Shown piece after piece: positions 1 to 8,201 of a stretch of DNA of 64,000 nucleotides. The notes beneath the pieces were generated by a model. It had not been told where the DNA came from. It ran no database searches and was given only the letters and a program-made list of their open reading frames with translations. The stretch covers positions 112,708 through 176,707 of the forward strand of contig NZ_LN929763.1 of NCBI RefSeq assembly GCF_001493375.1, given 5' to 3'. The position numbers and the translations under genes were made by a program. This DNA comes from Streptomyces specialis (GTDB lineage Bacteria; Actinomycetota; Actinomycetes; Streptomycetales; Streptomycetaceae). Each line of letters begins with the position of its first letter. Position 1 is the first letter of the stretch.

Positions 1-67
1 GACGCTCGGCGGCACTGTCGTGGCCGCGGTGCTGCTCGCGTTCATGCCCCTTGCCCAAAGGGCGGCA

Positions 68-748
68 TCACGGCTGGGAAGGCTGAGGCGGAATGATTCC
101 GGCCTCGTGGGCCACCACCGCGGCAGCGGCCCGGTTGTCGACGCCGAGCCTCGCCAGAATGGAACTGACATGGGCTTTGACCGTTCCCTCCACCACATGG
201 AGCCGCCGGGCGATCTGCCCGTTGGACAGGCCGCTCCCGAGAAAAGCCAGTACCTCTCTTTCCCGGGCGGTGAGGGCGGCGACCCGGTGGCGGGCGGTGG
301 AGCGCCGACCGGCCAGGGTGCCCGCGCCCGTAGCGGCGAGGTGCGCGACGACCCGGGCAGCGACTTTCGGTGACAGGTAGGCGGCGCCTTCGGCCACCGC
401 ACGGATTCCGGTGATCAGTTCCTCGGGTTCCCCCGACTTGATCAGGAAGCCTGCCGCACCACCGCCGAGTGCCTTGAGGATGTAGTCGTCCTCGCCGAAG
501 GTCGTCAGCATGATGATGTTCGTGGCCGGCACTGTGCTGCGGATTTCCGCGGCGGCGTCGATGCCGTTGATTCCCGGCATGCGGATATCGAGTACGGCCA
601 CCGAGGGACGATGCCGTTGGACCAGTTCCACGGCGTCGTGCCCGTCGACGGCCTCGGCGATGACGTCGATGTCCGGATCCGTGGCGAGAACGGCGCGTAC
701 CCCTGCGCGGATCATCGGCTCGTCGTCGGCGATCAGTACCCGGATCAT
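68..748 (-). CDS. NarL/LuxR-type response regulator
   Basis: A 226-residue two-component response regulator. The receiver domain (about residues 2-118) has the acidic pair in 'IADDE', the phospho-acceptor Asp in 'VAVLDIRMPG', the conserved Thr in 'MLTTF' and the Lys in 'LIKSG'. A LuxR-type helix-turn-helix follows at about 155-215 ('LTAREREVLAFLGSGLSNGQ'). It lies 7 bp downstream of a histidine kinase on the same strand, so the two almost certainly form a kinase-regulator operon in which this protein is phosphorylated and controls transcription. The length is normal for the family. No target can be read from the sequence. Confidence 0.93.
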   Translation of the reverse strand: MIRVLIADDEPMIRAGVRAVLATDPDIDVIAEAVDGHDAVELVQRHRPSVAVLDIRMPGINGIDAAAEIRSTVPATNIIMLTTFGEDDYILKALGGGAAGFLIKSGEPEELITGIRAVAEGAAYLSPKVAARVVAHLAATGAGTLAGRRSTARHRVAALTAREREVLAFLGSGLSNGQIARRLHVVEGTVKAHVSSILARLGVDNRAAAAVVAHEAGIIPPQPSQP

Positions 749-755
749 CGAGCGC

Positions 756-2195
756 TCACGGGGTGATCGTGTCCAGGGATACCAGGATGTCGTTCCGGAA
801 ACAGAGCTGGTAGGCGTCGCCGGACCGGTCGTCGAACCGGTCGGCCGTCATCGCGTAGTACTCGCACGTTGTGCCGTCTCCCGTCGGCTCGGCAGTCAGC
901 GGTCGATAGTGCGTCTGCCGGTCCGGCAGGAAACGCTCCACCTCGGAACGATCTTGCCCCACATGCAGGCGCGCATAGTCGCGTGGGTCCAGGACCGACC
1001 GTGACGCCGACATCATTTCCCAGCCCGTGAGAGCTGCGCTCAGCAAAGCTCCCGTCACGAGGGGCACCATGACCGCGGCGACCAGGGCCCGGCCGACCCG
1101 GCGCCGAGCGCGGCGATGTTCCCGCGGCAACTCATCCCCGCGAGAGGCTGAGGGCGGAAGCAGTGGTGGCGGCGGCGAGGGTGTGTGCGGGATACGCGCG
1201 ACGACCGCGTAGCCTCCGTCGCGCGGGCCATGGCCGAACGAACCGCCGGTCAACCGCATATGTTCTTCGAGACCGACAAGGCCACGCCCTCCGCCAAGAG
1301 GCCGGGACTGCTGGTCGGCCGCGGACGACGGCGGGCCGTTCTCCACGACGACCTGTGTCTCCGTCGGCCCATGTCTCACATGGACAGTCGTGGCGGCGCC
1401 GAACGCGTGCTTGGCGACGTTGGTCAAAGCTTCCTGCACGACCCGGTGTGCCGCCCGTTCGACCACGGGCGGCACGTCGTCCGCCTCGCCGTCGATGCGC
1501 AACTCCACCGTGAGACCGGCCGCGGAAGCCTCGGAGGTCAGACTCGTGAGGCTGGAGATCTCGGCGGCCACTGGCGTTGTGTCGGTCTCCTCCCGCAGGA
1601 CACCGATCACCTCGCCGAGACGCTCCACCGCGGCCGCGGCCCTGGCCCGGATGTCCCCCGCGGCCTTCCGATGGTGGTCTGCGAGGTCCGGCGCGAGTTT
1701 GAGCGCGCCCGCCGACAGCGCGATCAGGCTGAGGTCATGGCCGAGTACGTCGTGCATGTCCTGGGCGATACGTGCCCGCTCGCGCAGCCGGGCTTGATCA
1801 GCGATCAATCGCTGCTCGCGTTGCAGCTGCTCGGCGCGCTCCCACCCGGCCCGGACAAGCTGCTGGTACTGGCACCAGAACCGGCCCGCGAACCAGGGCA
1901 GCATCGTGGCGGCGACCACCACCGCCACGAACCGGCCGGCCAGAGGGAGCCAAGAGGGAACGACGGAAAAGGCCACCACACCGGCCGCGAGAATCGCGAC
2001 CAGGGCGAGCGCGGTCTGCGCCGTCCGTCCAGGCCGTCGTCCCGCCAGGAACGCGGCGATGGCAGTAGGGACAGCCCACCACAGGTTCATCACGCTCAGA
2101 CCGGCGGCCACCGTGGTCACCGCCGTGAGAATGGTTCCAGGAGCAAGCGCCCGCCGTGAGACAGCGGCTCCGGTCGCGGTCACACGGTTGATCAT
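756..2195 (-). CDS. Sensor histidine kinase (HisKA_3 type) with C-terminal membrane extension
   Basis: Membrane sensor kinase, about 479 residues from the chosen ATG; the frame stays open to 2312, so the start is uncertain. Hydrophobic segments lie at about residues 20-105, then a coiled linker, the dimerisation/phospho-acceptor helix 'RARIAQDMHDVLGHDLSLIA' (His near 148) and a HATPase_c domain ('EALTNVAKHA', 'GGRGLVGLEEH'). Unusually, the protein continues past the ATPase with a basic linker, one more transmembrane helix and about 70 residues containing two cysteines ('TCEYYAM', 'LCFRND'). This may be an extracytoplasmic sensing or lipoprotein-like tail. It is the upstream partner of the response regulator at 68-748. 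Confidence 0.88.
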   Translation of the reverse strand: MINRVTATGAAVSRRALAPGTILTAVTTVAAGLSVMNLWWAVPTAIAAFLAGRRPGRTAQTALALVAILAAGVVAFSVVPSWLPLAGRFVAVVVAATMLPWFAGRFWCQYQQLVRAGWERAEQLQREQRLIADQARLRERARIAQDMHDVLGHDLSLIALSAGALKLAPDLADHHRKAAGDIRARAAAAVERLGEVIGVLREETDTTPVAAEISSLTSLTSEASAAGLTVELRIDGEADDVPPVVERAAHRVVQEALTNVAKHAFGAATTVHVRHGPTETQVVVENGPPSSAADQQSRPLGGGRGLVGLEEHMRLTGGSFGHGPRDGGYAVVARIPHTPSPPPPLLPPSASRGDELPREHRRARRRVGRALVAAVMVPLVTGALLSAALTGWEMMSASRSVLDPRDYARLHVGQDRSEVERFLPDRQTHYRPLTAEPTGDGTTCEYYAMTADRFDDRSGDAYQLCFRNDILVSLDTITP

Positions 2196-2564
2196 TGTGC
2201 TGTCCACGGAGGTGACGGTACGGACACCGGGCGCCGTCCGGCCACTGCCGAAAGTCCAATCCGCGCCGGTGACCAGCGAGCACCGGGCGCCGAAGCGTCC
2301 CGCTTCGTGCAAGGCCTGTCAGCTCAACGACCGCCCCAGGCACGCGGATTCAGCGGGTGCGTACGCGGGACGGCTCCCGGTCCGGTCGTACTCTCCGTCG
2401 TCCGCGTCCTCGGCCGCGTCCGGGTCACGCAGTGGGCGCAGGCCACTGCCTGCCCCGCTGGCCACGATGTCGAACGGACAGCGGCCCGGAAAGTTGACAT
2501 GCCGCTCCTTGAGCGGAGAGAGCCGGGCCACGGCCTCATCCTTGAGATCGTGGCCCTCAGTCGT

Positions 2565-2658
2565 CGTCGAGCTGTCACCGCACACGCCGACATCGCCGAA
2601 GACAGGCTCCGCGCGGAGCTGAGCCGGGACGACTTCGTGCTGGCAGGGCCCGAGAAGT
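2565..2658 (+). pseudogene. Remnant of a DNA methyltransferase 3' end
   Basis: This stretch is nearly identical to the last ~95 bp of the intact methyltransferase at 56212-56958 (positions 56862-56957). It encodes the same C-terminal tail ('EDRLRAEL..DDFVLAGPEK') with one missing base and a few substitutions, and the rest of the gene is absent. The match stops abruptly at the end of the coding sequence and runs straight into a mobC fragment. It looks like the scar of a lost or rearranged mobile element. Confidence 0.8.
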
Positions 2659-2659
2659 G

Positions 2660-2706
2660 CAGTTGTGGATGCGGGCGATCTGGTTGATGTTGTTGCCGAC
2701 CCGCGA
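2660..2706 (-). pseudogene. 47-bp internal fragment of a mobC-like gene
   Basis: These 47 bases match 26481-26527 exactly, inside the MobC-like gene, and encode the family signature 'SRVGNNINQIARIHN' on the minus strand. No surrounding mobC sequence is conserved. It directly abuts the methyltransferase remnant. The 2196-2956 interval otherwise holds no convincing intact gene. A short plus-strand stretch after 2745 ('AERADRLLVAEMVGLLNDAE') looks like another coding remnant. Confidence 0.75.
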
Positions 2707-2946
2707 GGATGGAGCGTCTGGCCGCGCTCGCCGGGACCCCCTCGTGACTGCCGCCGAGCGGGCGGACAGGCTGCTGGTCGCGGAAATGGTGGGCCTGCTC
2801 AACGACGCCGAGCACTACACCGGCCCCGGCTCGGATGGCGACAGCCGTCTCACCTCCCTCGACCGTCGGCCGCCCTGCTGCACCGGCTCGTCGACGCCCG
2901 AGCTCCGGCACGACGTCTCGGTGTCGTGCCGCGGTCCGGAGCGTGG

Positions 2947-2964
2947 GGCCGTGCCTTCACGGCC
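2947..2964 (-). terminator. Hairpin at the 3' end of the AraC gene
   Basis: A perfect 7-bp inverted repeat (GGCCGTG / CACGGCC) with a 4-base loop overlaps the stop codon of the AraC-family gene. There is no T-tract, so it is a hairpin-type terminator candidate only. Confidence 0.4.
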
Positions 2965-3910
2965 GGCCGCGTGCCGTGACTCGCGCCGCCGTGGTGCGGA
3001 ACGTGCTGGGGCTGAGGCCCTTGTGGCGTTTGAAGGCGGTGCTGAAGCCGAAGGCGTCGGCGTAGCCGACGGCCTTGGCGATCTGGGCGATGCTGAGGTC
3101 GGTGTCGGCCAGGAGTGCCTCGGCGTCGTCCATGCGGCACTCGGTGAGGTAGGTGAGGGGCGGACGGCCCATCAGCTCGGTAAAGCGCCGGGCGAACAGT
3201 GCCCGGGAGACGCCGGCGTGAGCGGCCAGCGACGCGACCGTCCAGTTCTCGGCGGGCCGCCCGTGGAAGGCGTGCAGGGCGGGGGCGAGGACCGGGTCGG
3301 CGAGGCCGCGGTACCAGCCGGGCGCGTCGGCGCCCGCCCGGTCGAACCAGGTGCGCAGCGTGCAGACCAGAGCCCAGTCGAGGAGCCGGTCCATCAGCGC
3401 CTGCGAACCGGCGGAGAGCCGGGCGGCGTCGGCGGCGGAGTTCTCCAGCCAGGCGCAGACCTCGGCGTCCTCGGCGATGACCAGGACGGGCGGCAGGGCG
3501 CGCAGGAGCCGTTCGTGGCGGTGCCCCGAAGCGCGGTAGGCGCCCACGATCAGCGCGGTCGCTCCCTCCGGGCCGGTGCCCCAGTGGATGCCGTCGAGTT
3601 CCTGGCCGGTGCACGCGGCGTCCGCGGTGAAGCAGTTGATCTCGTAAGCGGTGTGGGGGCGGTGGACAGTGGCAGGCTCGTCCACGAGGCGGAACCGTGC
3701 GGGGCCCCGGACGACAGCCGTGTCGCCCGCGCCGATCGCCCGCTCGGTGCCGTCGGACAGCAGCAGCATGCCGCCACCGCGCAGCACGCTGACCATGGTG
3801 AGCGGAGCGGCGTCGGCGAAGGTGATGCTCCAGGGCGCCGTCAGGACGGCGTGGCTGACGACCGAGCCCTCGGCCCGGATGCCACTCAGCAGTGAACTCA
3901 GAGGATCCAC
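2957..3910 (-). CDS. AraC-family transcriptional regulator with N-terminal cupin-like domain
   Basis: A 317-residue regulator starting at a GTG with no visible ribosome binding site, so possibly leaderless. Residues about 1-200 resemble the cupin-type effector domain of AraC regulators. The C-terminal ~100 residues form two helix-turn-helix motifs: 'VASLAAHAGVSRALFARRFT' and, in the second, 'IAQIAKAVGYADAFGFSTAF', followed by 'GLSPSTFR', a typical AraC ending. It is divergent from an NAD(P)H oxidoreductase at 4021, and regulators with this cupin type usually control such a neighbouring redox gene. Confidence 0.9.
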   Translation of the reverse strand: MDPLSSLLSGIRAEGSVVSHAVLTAPWSITFADAAPLTMVSVLRGGGMLLLSDGTERAIGAGDTAVVRGPARFRLVDEPATVHRPHTAYEINCFTADAACTGQELDGIHWGTGPEGATALIVGAYRASGHRHERLLRALPPVLVIAEDAEVCAWLENSAADAARLSAGSQALMDRLLDWALVCTLRTWFDRAGADAPGWYRGLADPVLAPALHAFHGRPAENWTVASLAAHAGVSRALFARRFTELMGRPPLTYLTECRMDDAEALLADTDLSIAQIAKAVGYADAFGFSTAFKRHKGLSPSTFRTTAARVTARGRP

Positions 3911-3918
3911 AGCGCAAT

Positions 3919-3968
3919 CGTAGACGATCTCCTATGTCCTGGAGCGTTTCTCCCATGGATCATCTACG
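3919..3968. promoter_or_regulatory. Inverted repeat in the divergent araC / oxidoreductase promoter region
   Basis: CGTAGACGATC at 3919-3929 and GATCATCTACG at 3958-3968 are 11-bp inverted arms with one mismatch, 28 bases apart. They sit just upstream of the regulator start and about 50 bp upstream of the oxidoreductase. An operator for the AraC protein is the natural reading, but that is inference from position. Confidence 0.4.
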
Positions 3969-4020
3969 GTGCGGCGGTTGTACTGGACTCACTGCACAGA
4001 TCGAGCCCTCGGGAGACACC

Positions 4021-4701
4021 GTGCCGAAGCACAGCAGTGACACCAGGACAGCCCTCGTGGTCGTCGCGCACCACCGCAGCGATTCCCTCACCGCCCACAC
4101 CGCCCGCCGCGCGGCTGCCCAGCTCGAGGCCGCCGGTTACCGCATCGACCTGCTCGACCTGCACGCCGAGGGGTTCGACCCGCGGATGAACGTGGAGGAC
4201 CAGCCGGACTGGGGCAACCGGGAAAAGCGGTACTCGGACGAGACGCACGCCCACATGCGGCGGATCCTCGACGCCGATGTCATCGTCGCCGTCTTCCCGG
4301 TGTACTGGCAGAGCGTGCCCGCCGTCCTCAAGGGATGGATCGACCGCGTATGGAACTACGGGTTCGCCTACGGCCGCAGCAAGCCCCGCCTGGCGGGCAA
4401 GCGCATGCTGTGGCTGGCCCTGGCCGGCGCCACCGCCGACGACCCCATCACGGAGTCGATGCAATCCGTCCTCGAGGCCAACCTGAGCGACGGCATCGCG
4501 TACTACTGCGGCTTCTCCCGCTCCACCGTAGGTCTGCTCCTGGACGCGGAGGAGCGACCGCAGCGCATCGACGCCGAGGGCAATCTGCTGGTCGGCGAAG
4601 CGGTCGCCGGCGCCGAGCGGGAGGCGCAGTACACCGATTTCGACCGTCGGGCACGGAAGTTCGTGGAGGAGTTCCTCGCGGACGAACTCATCGCGGCCTG
4701 A
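4021..4701 (+). CDS. NAD(P)H-dependent oxidoreductase, flavodoxin-like fold
   Basis: A 226-residue protein of the Flavodoxin_2 / NAD(P)H quinone reductase family (MdaB/KefF-like). It begins with the flavodoxin beta strand and phosphate loop ('ALVVVAHHRSDSLTAHT') and has the family segment 'PVYWQSVPAVLKGWIDR' followed by 'WNYGFAYG'. The GTG at 4021 is preferred because GGGAG lies at the right distance upstream; the open frame extends further but is not conserved-looking. It is predicted to be cytosolic, using FMN or FAD to reduce quinones or other electrophiles, and is probably controlled by the divergent AraC regulator. Confidence 0.88.
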   Translation: MPKHSSDTRTALVVVAHHRSDSLTAHTARRAAAQLEAAGYRIDLLDLHAEGFDPRMNVEDQPDWGNREKRYSDETHAHMRRILDADVIVAVFPVYWQSVPAVLKGWIDRVWNYGFAYGRSKPRLAGKRMLWLALAGATADDPITESMQSVLEANLSDGIAYYCGFSRSTVGLLLDAEERPQRIDAEGNLLVGEAVAGAEREAQYTDFDRRARKFVEEFLADELIAA

Positions 4702-4790
4702 CGGCCTCCGGATCCCGCGGGCCGACACCGCGGCAGTACGTGCGGGCCCCGGCAGCCCGGCGCGCACCGGCGGACGCCTGGGCACAATTC

Positions 4791-5475
4791 CGCCGCCTGC
4801 CGGTCGAGCGCCGCGCCGCCGGGATGCCGCCGTACACGGCCACCAGCGTCATGACCAGCTCGTCGCCCTGCACTCGCTGTTCAGCTGGGCTAAGCGGAAC
4901 GGACTGATCCTCCGCAACCCTGCCAGCCGGATCAAGGTCGGGCAATACGAGTACGCCGTGCTGCAACCGCTGGTCTCCGAGCAGGTCGATCGCTCCGTCG
5001 CGGTGGCTACCACCCCGGCGACGCGGCTCATCCTCGCCTTCGCGGCGGTCCACGCCGCCCGGGCTGCCCAGATCGCCAACCTCATGCTCGACGACATCGA
5101 CCTCGGAAACCGCCGGTGACCATCGCCGGACGCGTCCGCCCGCTCGACGACCTCACCCTGAGGCTGCTGCCGGACTGGCTGGAGCACCGGCGAAACCGGT
5201 GGCCGAACATTGCGAACCTCCACCTACTGATCAACAACCAGACCGCCACGAAGACCAGCCGCGCCAGCGACCATCGGATCAGCGCCGCGATGCGCGGCCA
5301 GGACGCGACGCGGAACGGCTCCGCGTCGACCGCCAACTCGAGGAGGCCCTGACCCACGGGCCCGACCCGCTTCACGTCGCTGAAGTGTTCGGGCTCGACG
5401 AGAAGACCGCGATGCGCTAAGCGGACTCCGCACGGGCTCTGCTGCACCAGGCCGCCGAACAGCCACTTGCTGAGG
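4791..5475 (+). pseudogene. Decayed tyrosine recombinase (site-specific integrase)
   Basis: Pieces of a Streptomyces-type tyrosine recombinase can be read in successive frames. 'HDQLVALHSLFSWAKRNGLI' is followed by 'RNPASRIKVG' and 'AVHAARAAQIANLMLDDIDL'; after a stop come 'LRLLPDWLEHRRNRWPNIAN' and 'LLINNQTATKTS'; after another frame change come 'LEEALTHGPDPLHVAEVFGL' and 'DEKTAMRYADSARALL'. Frameshifts and stops interrupt it, and no complete catalytic domain remains. It is a relic of an integrated element. Confidence 0.75.
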
Positions 5476-5494
5476 ATGAACACGCGAGGCAGAG

Positions 5495-5975
5495 TCAGCA
5501 TCCGGGGCCGATCGGCGGAGATGACGTCAGGGCGAGGGCGGCGTTCCGCAATTGGACCGCCCACGTCTGCTGGTCAAGGCCCAAGGTGTACTCGATGCAG
5601 CAATCGCACTGCGGGATCAGGGCCACGAACGATTGCTCCGCCGCGGTCTCGACCTCCGTCTCCCACCAATCGTCCGTCGCCACCTCAACGGGAGTCATCT
5701 CTCCATCGATGAGCCTCGCCGCCATCCGGCGCAGAGCGTGGCGCCGTGCCAGGCCCCGATCAGGCAACCCGATCCCGGACTCGGCAAGTGCTTGCTCGAA
5801 CGCGTCGCGAATGTCGCGGGCATCCGCGTTGCGAGGCCAGCCGGCGAGCTCGCACAATGTCGGGGTGTCCAGTCCGGCTGCGAGCGCCTCAGCAGCGATC
5901 ATCGGCAGATCCTCCGGGCGTATCTCATCCGCCTGATAACGGCATGCCATCTCACCCAGAGATGTGAGCCCACTC
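5495..5975 (-). CDS. Hypothetical protein, 5' end lost at a contig end
   Basis: About 160 residues of an open, coding-looking frame end at 5495. The protein is acidic and largely helical ('ALAAGLDTPTLCELAGWP'), with a Trp-rich stretch ('DDWWETEVE') and a CxxC ('CDCC'). I do not recognise a family. The frame continues upstream into adapter sequence, which gives a spurious N-terminus containing 'FFFQAEDGIRD', a well-known translation of Illumina adapter. The true start is missing. Confidence 0.6.
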
Positions 5976-6194
5976 CTGTCTCTTATCTCCATCTCCGAGC
6001 CCACGAGACAGGCAGCATCTCGTATGCCGTCTTCTGCTTGAAAAAAAAACAAAAAGTACCGTCCATCCAACACCTACCTACAACACGTCCTATCGATCAC
6101 AGTAATACTTATCCAGACCAGCGCCGCAATCATGGTGGCGAGGCTAACACAGCTCGCCTCTCCGTCGGCGGCGGCAGAGGTGTAAAGGAGCCAG
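5976..6194. other. Assembly artefact: Nextera adapters joining contigs A and B
   Basis: From 5976 the sequence follows the Nextera read-2 adapter and P7 end (CTGTCTCTTAT..., CCGAGCCCACGAGAC, an index read as AGGCAGC, then ATCTCGTATGCC...) into a poly-A run. From about 6127 it follows a degraded P5 arm and the read-1 adapter, ending '...GTAAAGGAGCCAG'. None of this is genomic. The left contig ends at 5975 and the right one begins at 6195. Any ORF crossing the interval is spurious. Confidence 0.93.
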
Positions 6195-6304
6195 GGCCTA
6201 ACCCACCCGAACACGCCCCTCCATCCTCGGGTCCCGCGAGAAGTGAACTCGCGAGCCTCTTCGGCCTCGGGACTGGTAAGACCGCATGTTGAGGTATCGC
6301 ATAT

Positions 6305-6407
6305 TCCTCGATGCTGGCGGGCGTCTTGTGCCGTGTGTGGTCTCCAAGTGTGTATCTGCTCCAGGTTCCGCTGGCCTCGCTGACGAGCCGGGCGGCGGTC
6401 TTGTCGT
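6305..6407. repeat. Left copy of a ~105-bp direct repeat flanking the GIY-YIG gene
   Basis: This segment repeats at 7381-7486 in the same orientation with about 90% identity (shared core CTCGATGCTGGCGGGCGTCT). On the minus strand both copies encode 'DKTA.RL.SE..G.W.RY.LGDH', which resembles the tail of a decayed recombinase or DNA-binding protein. Confidence 0.75.
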
Positions 6408-6604
6408 CGCGCCGGACACAGCCCAGGTGCGGTAGCGGTCGAGCAAAGAGTGGGTGTGCTGCCGGTCCGGGCTCGACAGCGCATCGCGACTGGACGAGCG
6501 TCGGCACCACGCCCGTACAGCTGCCCCGAAAGCCTGTTAGGCGAATCGGGCTCTTGTGGCGCTTGCACAACCCGGGTGTCAGTTCTGATCGGTACGGTCG
6601 CCGT

Positions 6605-7339
6605 ATGGAGATACGCATCCCGTTCGACGAGGTACGAGTTGCGGTGGCCCGGCTGCACCAGGAGGCCGCCACACTGTTGGCCGCTTTGGACTCGTCGAGC
6701 GTCAGGGACGTCGAGGTTGCTCGGTTGTGTCGGGCGATGAAGGCCGCCGAGTCCGTGCTGCGGACCGGCACGGTCTACGCGCTGAGAGAGCCCGTGAAGC
6801 CATGGGCGGTGCGGTACATCGGCGAGACCAGGACGCCGATGAGCACGCGCCTCGCGGGCCACCGGGCGCGGAAGGACCGGCCAGTCGGGAAGTGGATCGC
6901 CCAACTCGGCCGTGATCCTGTCGTCGAGCCGATGGAGTTGCCCTGGAACGTCACCGCCGCGCTACTCAAGAAAGTCGAGAAGAACTACGTCTTCCACTAC
7001 ACATGGCAGGGTGCCGACCTGCTGAACGTCTCCTACCCGGACGATGACGCGAATGCGTACGCTTGGTACCAGGAGTGCGTACGGCGCGCGGTGCCGCTGG
7101 ATGAGGGTCCCTGGTGGAACGAGATGGACGAGGAGTGGGAGTGGGACGAGCGGGAAGACCCGAAGTGGCCGCCGCTCCACCACTGGCGGTACAAGGTACG
7201 CGGTGCCCACTGTCCTGAGTGCTCGGCCCGGCCAGGGAATCCTTGCGCGCTCTCGCCGGGGCGGGAGCCGCTGGTCAACGGGCACTCTAACCACCTGCGG
7301 CGGATCGCTGCGCGCGTGCGTTACGACATGAGCGTCTAG
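6605..7339 (+). CDS. GIY-YIG nuclease-domain protein
   Basis: A 244-residue protein starting at ATG 6605; the frame is open further upstream but crosses the repeat. Residues about 55-95 form a GIY-YIG-like module: 'TVYALREP', then 'VRYIGET' and 'RLAGHRARK'. This matches the beta-strand pair and Arg/His helix of the family, with VYA/YIG in place of the canonical triads. The C-terminal ~60 residues carry a Cys pair 'CPECSARPGNPC', a possible zinc site. It is probably a small endonuclease acting on DNA. It sits between two copies of a direct repeat, which suggests it is mobile or was inserted. Confidence 0.75.
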   Translation: MEIRIPFDEVRVAVARLHQEAATLLAALDSSSVRDVEVARLCRAMKAAESVLRTGTVYALREPVKPWAVRYIGETRTPMSTRLAGHRARKDRPVGKWIAQLGRDPVVEPMELPWNVTAALLKKVEKNYVFHYTWQGADLLNVSYPDDDANAYAWYQECVRRAVPLDEGPWWNEMDEEWEWDEREDPKWPPLHHWRYKVRGAHCPECSARPGNPCALSPGREPLVNGHSNHLRRIAARVRYDMSV

Positions 7340-7380
7340 GCGGGGTTGCCATCCGGGCCGTCATCATTGCCGCTGTCGAT

Positions 7381-7600
7381 TTCCTCGATGCTGGCGGGCG
7401 TCTTGTCACCGTGTGTGGTCTCCAAGTGCGTATCTTCTCCAGGCTCCGCCGACCTCGCTGATGAGCCGGGTGGCGGTCTTGTCGTGTAGCCGAGGGCCTT
7501 CGCGATGACGGGTGCTGGGGCTCGGAGGACGAGGTGCCCTTCTCGCACGAGCGCCGCATCGCTGAGGGGACGCCTCATCGATGAAGTCCGCACCGGCTGC
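7381..7600 (-). pseudogene. Decayed C-terminal fragment, probably of a tyrosine recombinase
   Basis: On the minus strand 'ALVREGHLVLRAPAPVIAKA' followed by 'LGY' is continued, after a one-base frameshift, by 'HDKTATRLISEVGG' and 'WRRYALGDHTR'. This resembles the tail of Streptomyces site-specific recombinases, though the family assignment is tentative. Positions 7381-7486 are also the right copy of the direct repeat at 6305-6407. No intact gene lies between 7340 and 7970. Confidence 0.4.
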
Positions 7601-7970
7601 ACGGGGCCGACGGTGTCGGCGCTGCGGTCGTTTGGGCAGGTCGAGAAGGGGCGTACAGCTTCGGCCGCCCTTACCGGATCCACCGGTATGCGCACGCGCG
7701 AGCGCCACATGCGCCTGGCCCCTGCCGCGTGGAAGGCCCAGTGCCGGGCGCCGGTGTCCCGGTAGCCCTCCACGGCGCGCGGAACGCCGCCCAACAGCGG
7801 ACGGTCGACCTCCCCGAGCGGCGCACACTTCGCCGCAGACCGAAGGCCACCTTCTGATGGGCGACCAGCTCCTCGAACATGTACCCGCCGCGCGAACTCA
7901 GGCCGCTGGGCAGCTCAGGCCGAGAACATCCGTGGCGTGCGGGAGGGCCGCCGCTGCCGTCCGTCGTGGT

Positions 7971-8201
7971 TCAGGGCGTGGCGTCGAAGGCGCCGGTTCG
8001 GATACCGGAGAGGAACGTGCGCATCTCGGCCGGTGTGTAGACCTGCGGCGGCAGTTCGGGGTTCTTGGAGTCGCTGATCAGGACGAAGCCGTTCGTCGCT
8101 CCGATCCGTACGCAATCGCCTCCGCCGCCGCTGTACGAGGACGTCCGCCACGTGATGCCCGACAGGTCGAGGGCGGACGGGTTCGGCTTGGCGGTGGTCA
8201 C
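7971..8201 (-). CDS. DUF397 domain protein
   Basis: A 76-residue DUF397 protein with the family core 'TWRTSSYSGGGGDCVRIG'. Its GTG start overlaps the TGA of the upstream XRE regulator (GTGA), so the two are translationally coupled. DUF397 proteins in Streptomyces are the small partners of DUF5753 regulators in BldB-like / AbaA-like pairs. The family role is developmental or antibiotic regulation, and the mechanism here cannot be read from the sequence. Confidence 0.92.
   Translation of the reverse strand: MTTAKPNPSALDLSGITWRTSSYSGGGGDCVRIGATNGFVLISDSKNPELPPQVYTPAEMRTFLSGIRTGAFDATP

Noticed and set aside
1185..2159. Plus-strand ORF of 324 codons
   Set aside because: It is antisense to the histidine kinase, with an Arg/Gly/His-rich composition typical of high-GC shadow frames.
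3199..3480. Plus-strand Arg-rich ORFs over the AraC gene
   Set aside because: They are frame shadows of the AraC gene with no start signal or similarity.
5976..6073. Minus-strand N-terminus containing FFFQAEDGIRD
   Set aside because: This peptide is a translation of Illumina adapter and the real gene begins upstream of the missing sequence.
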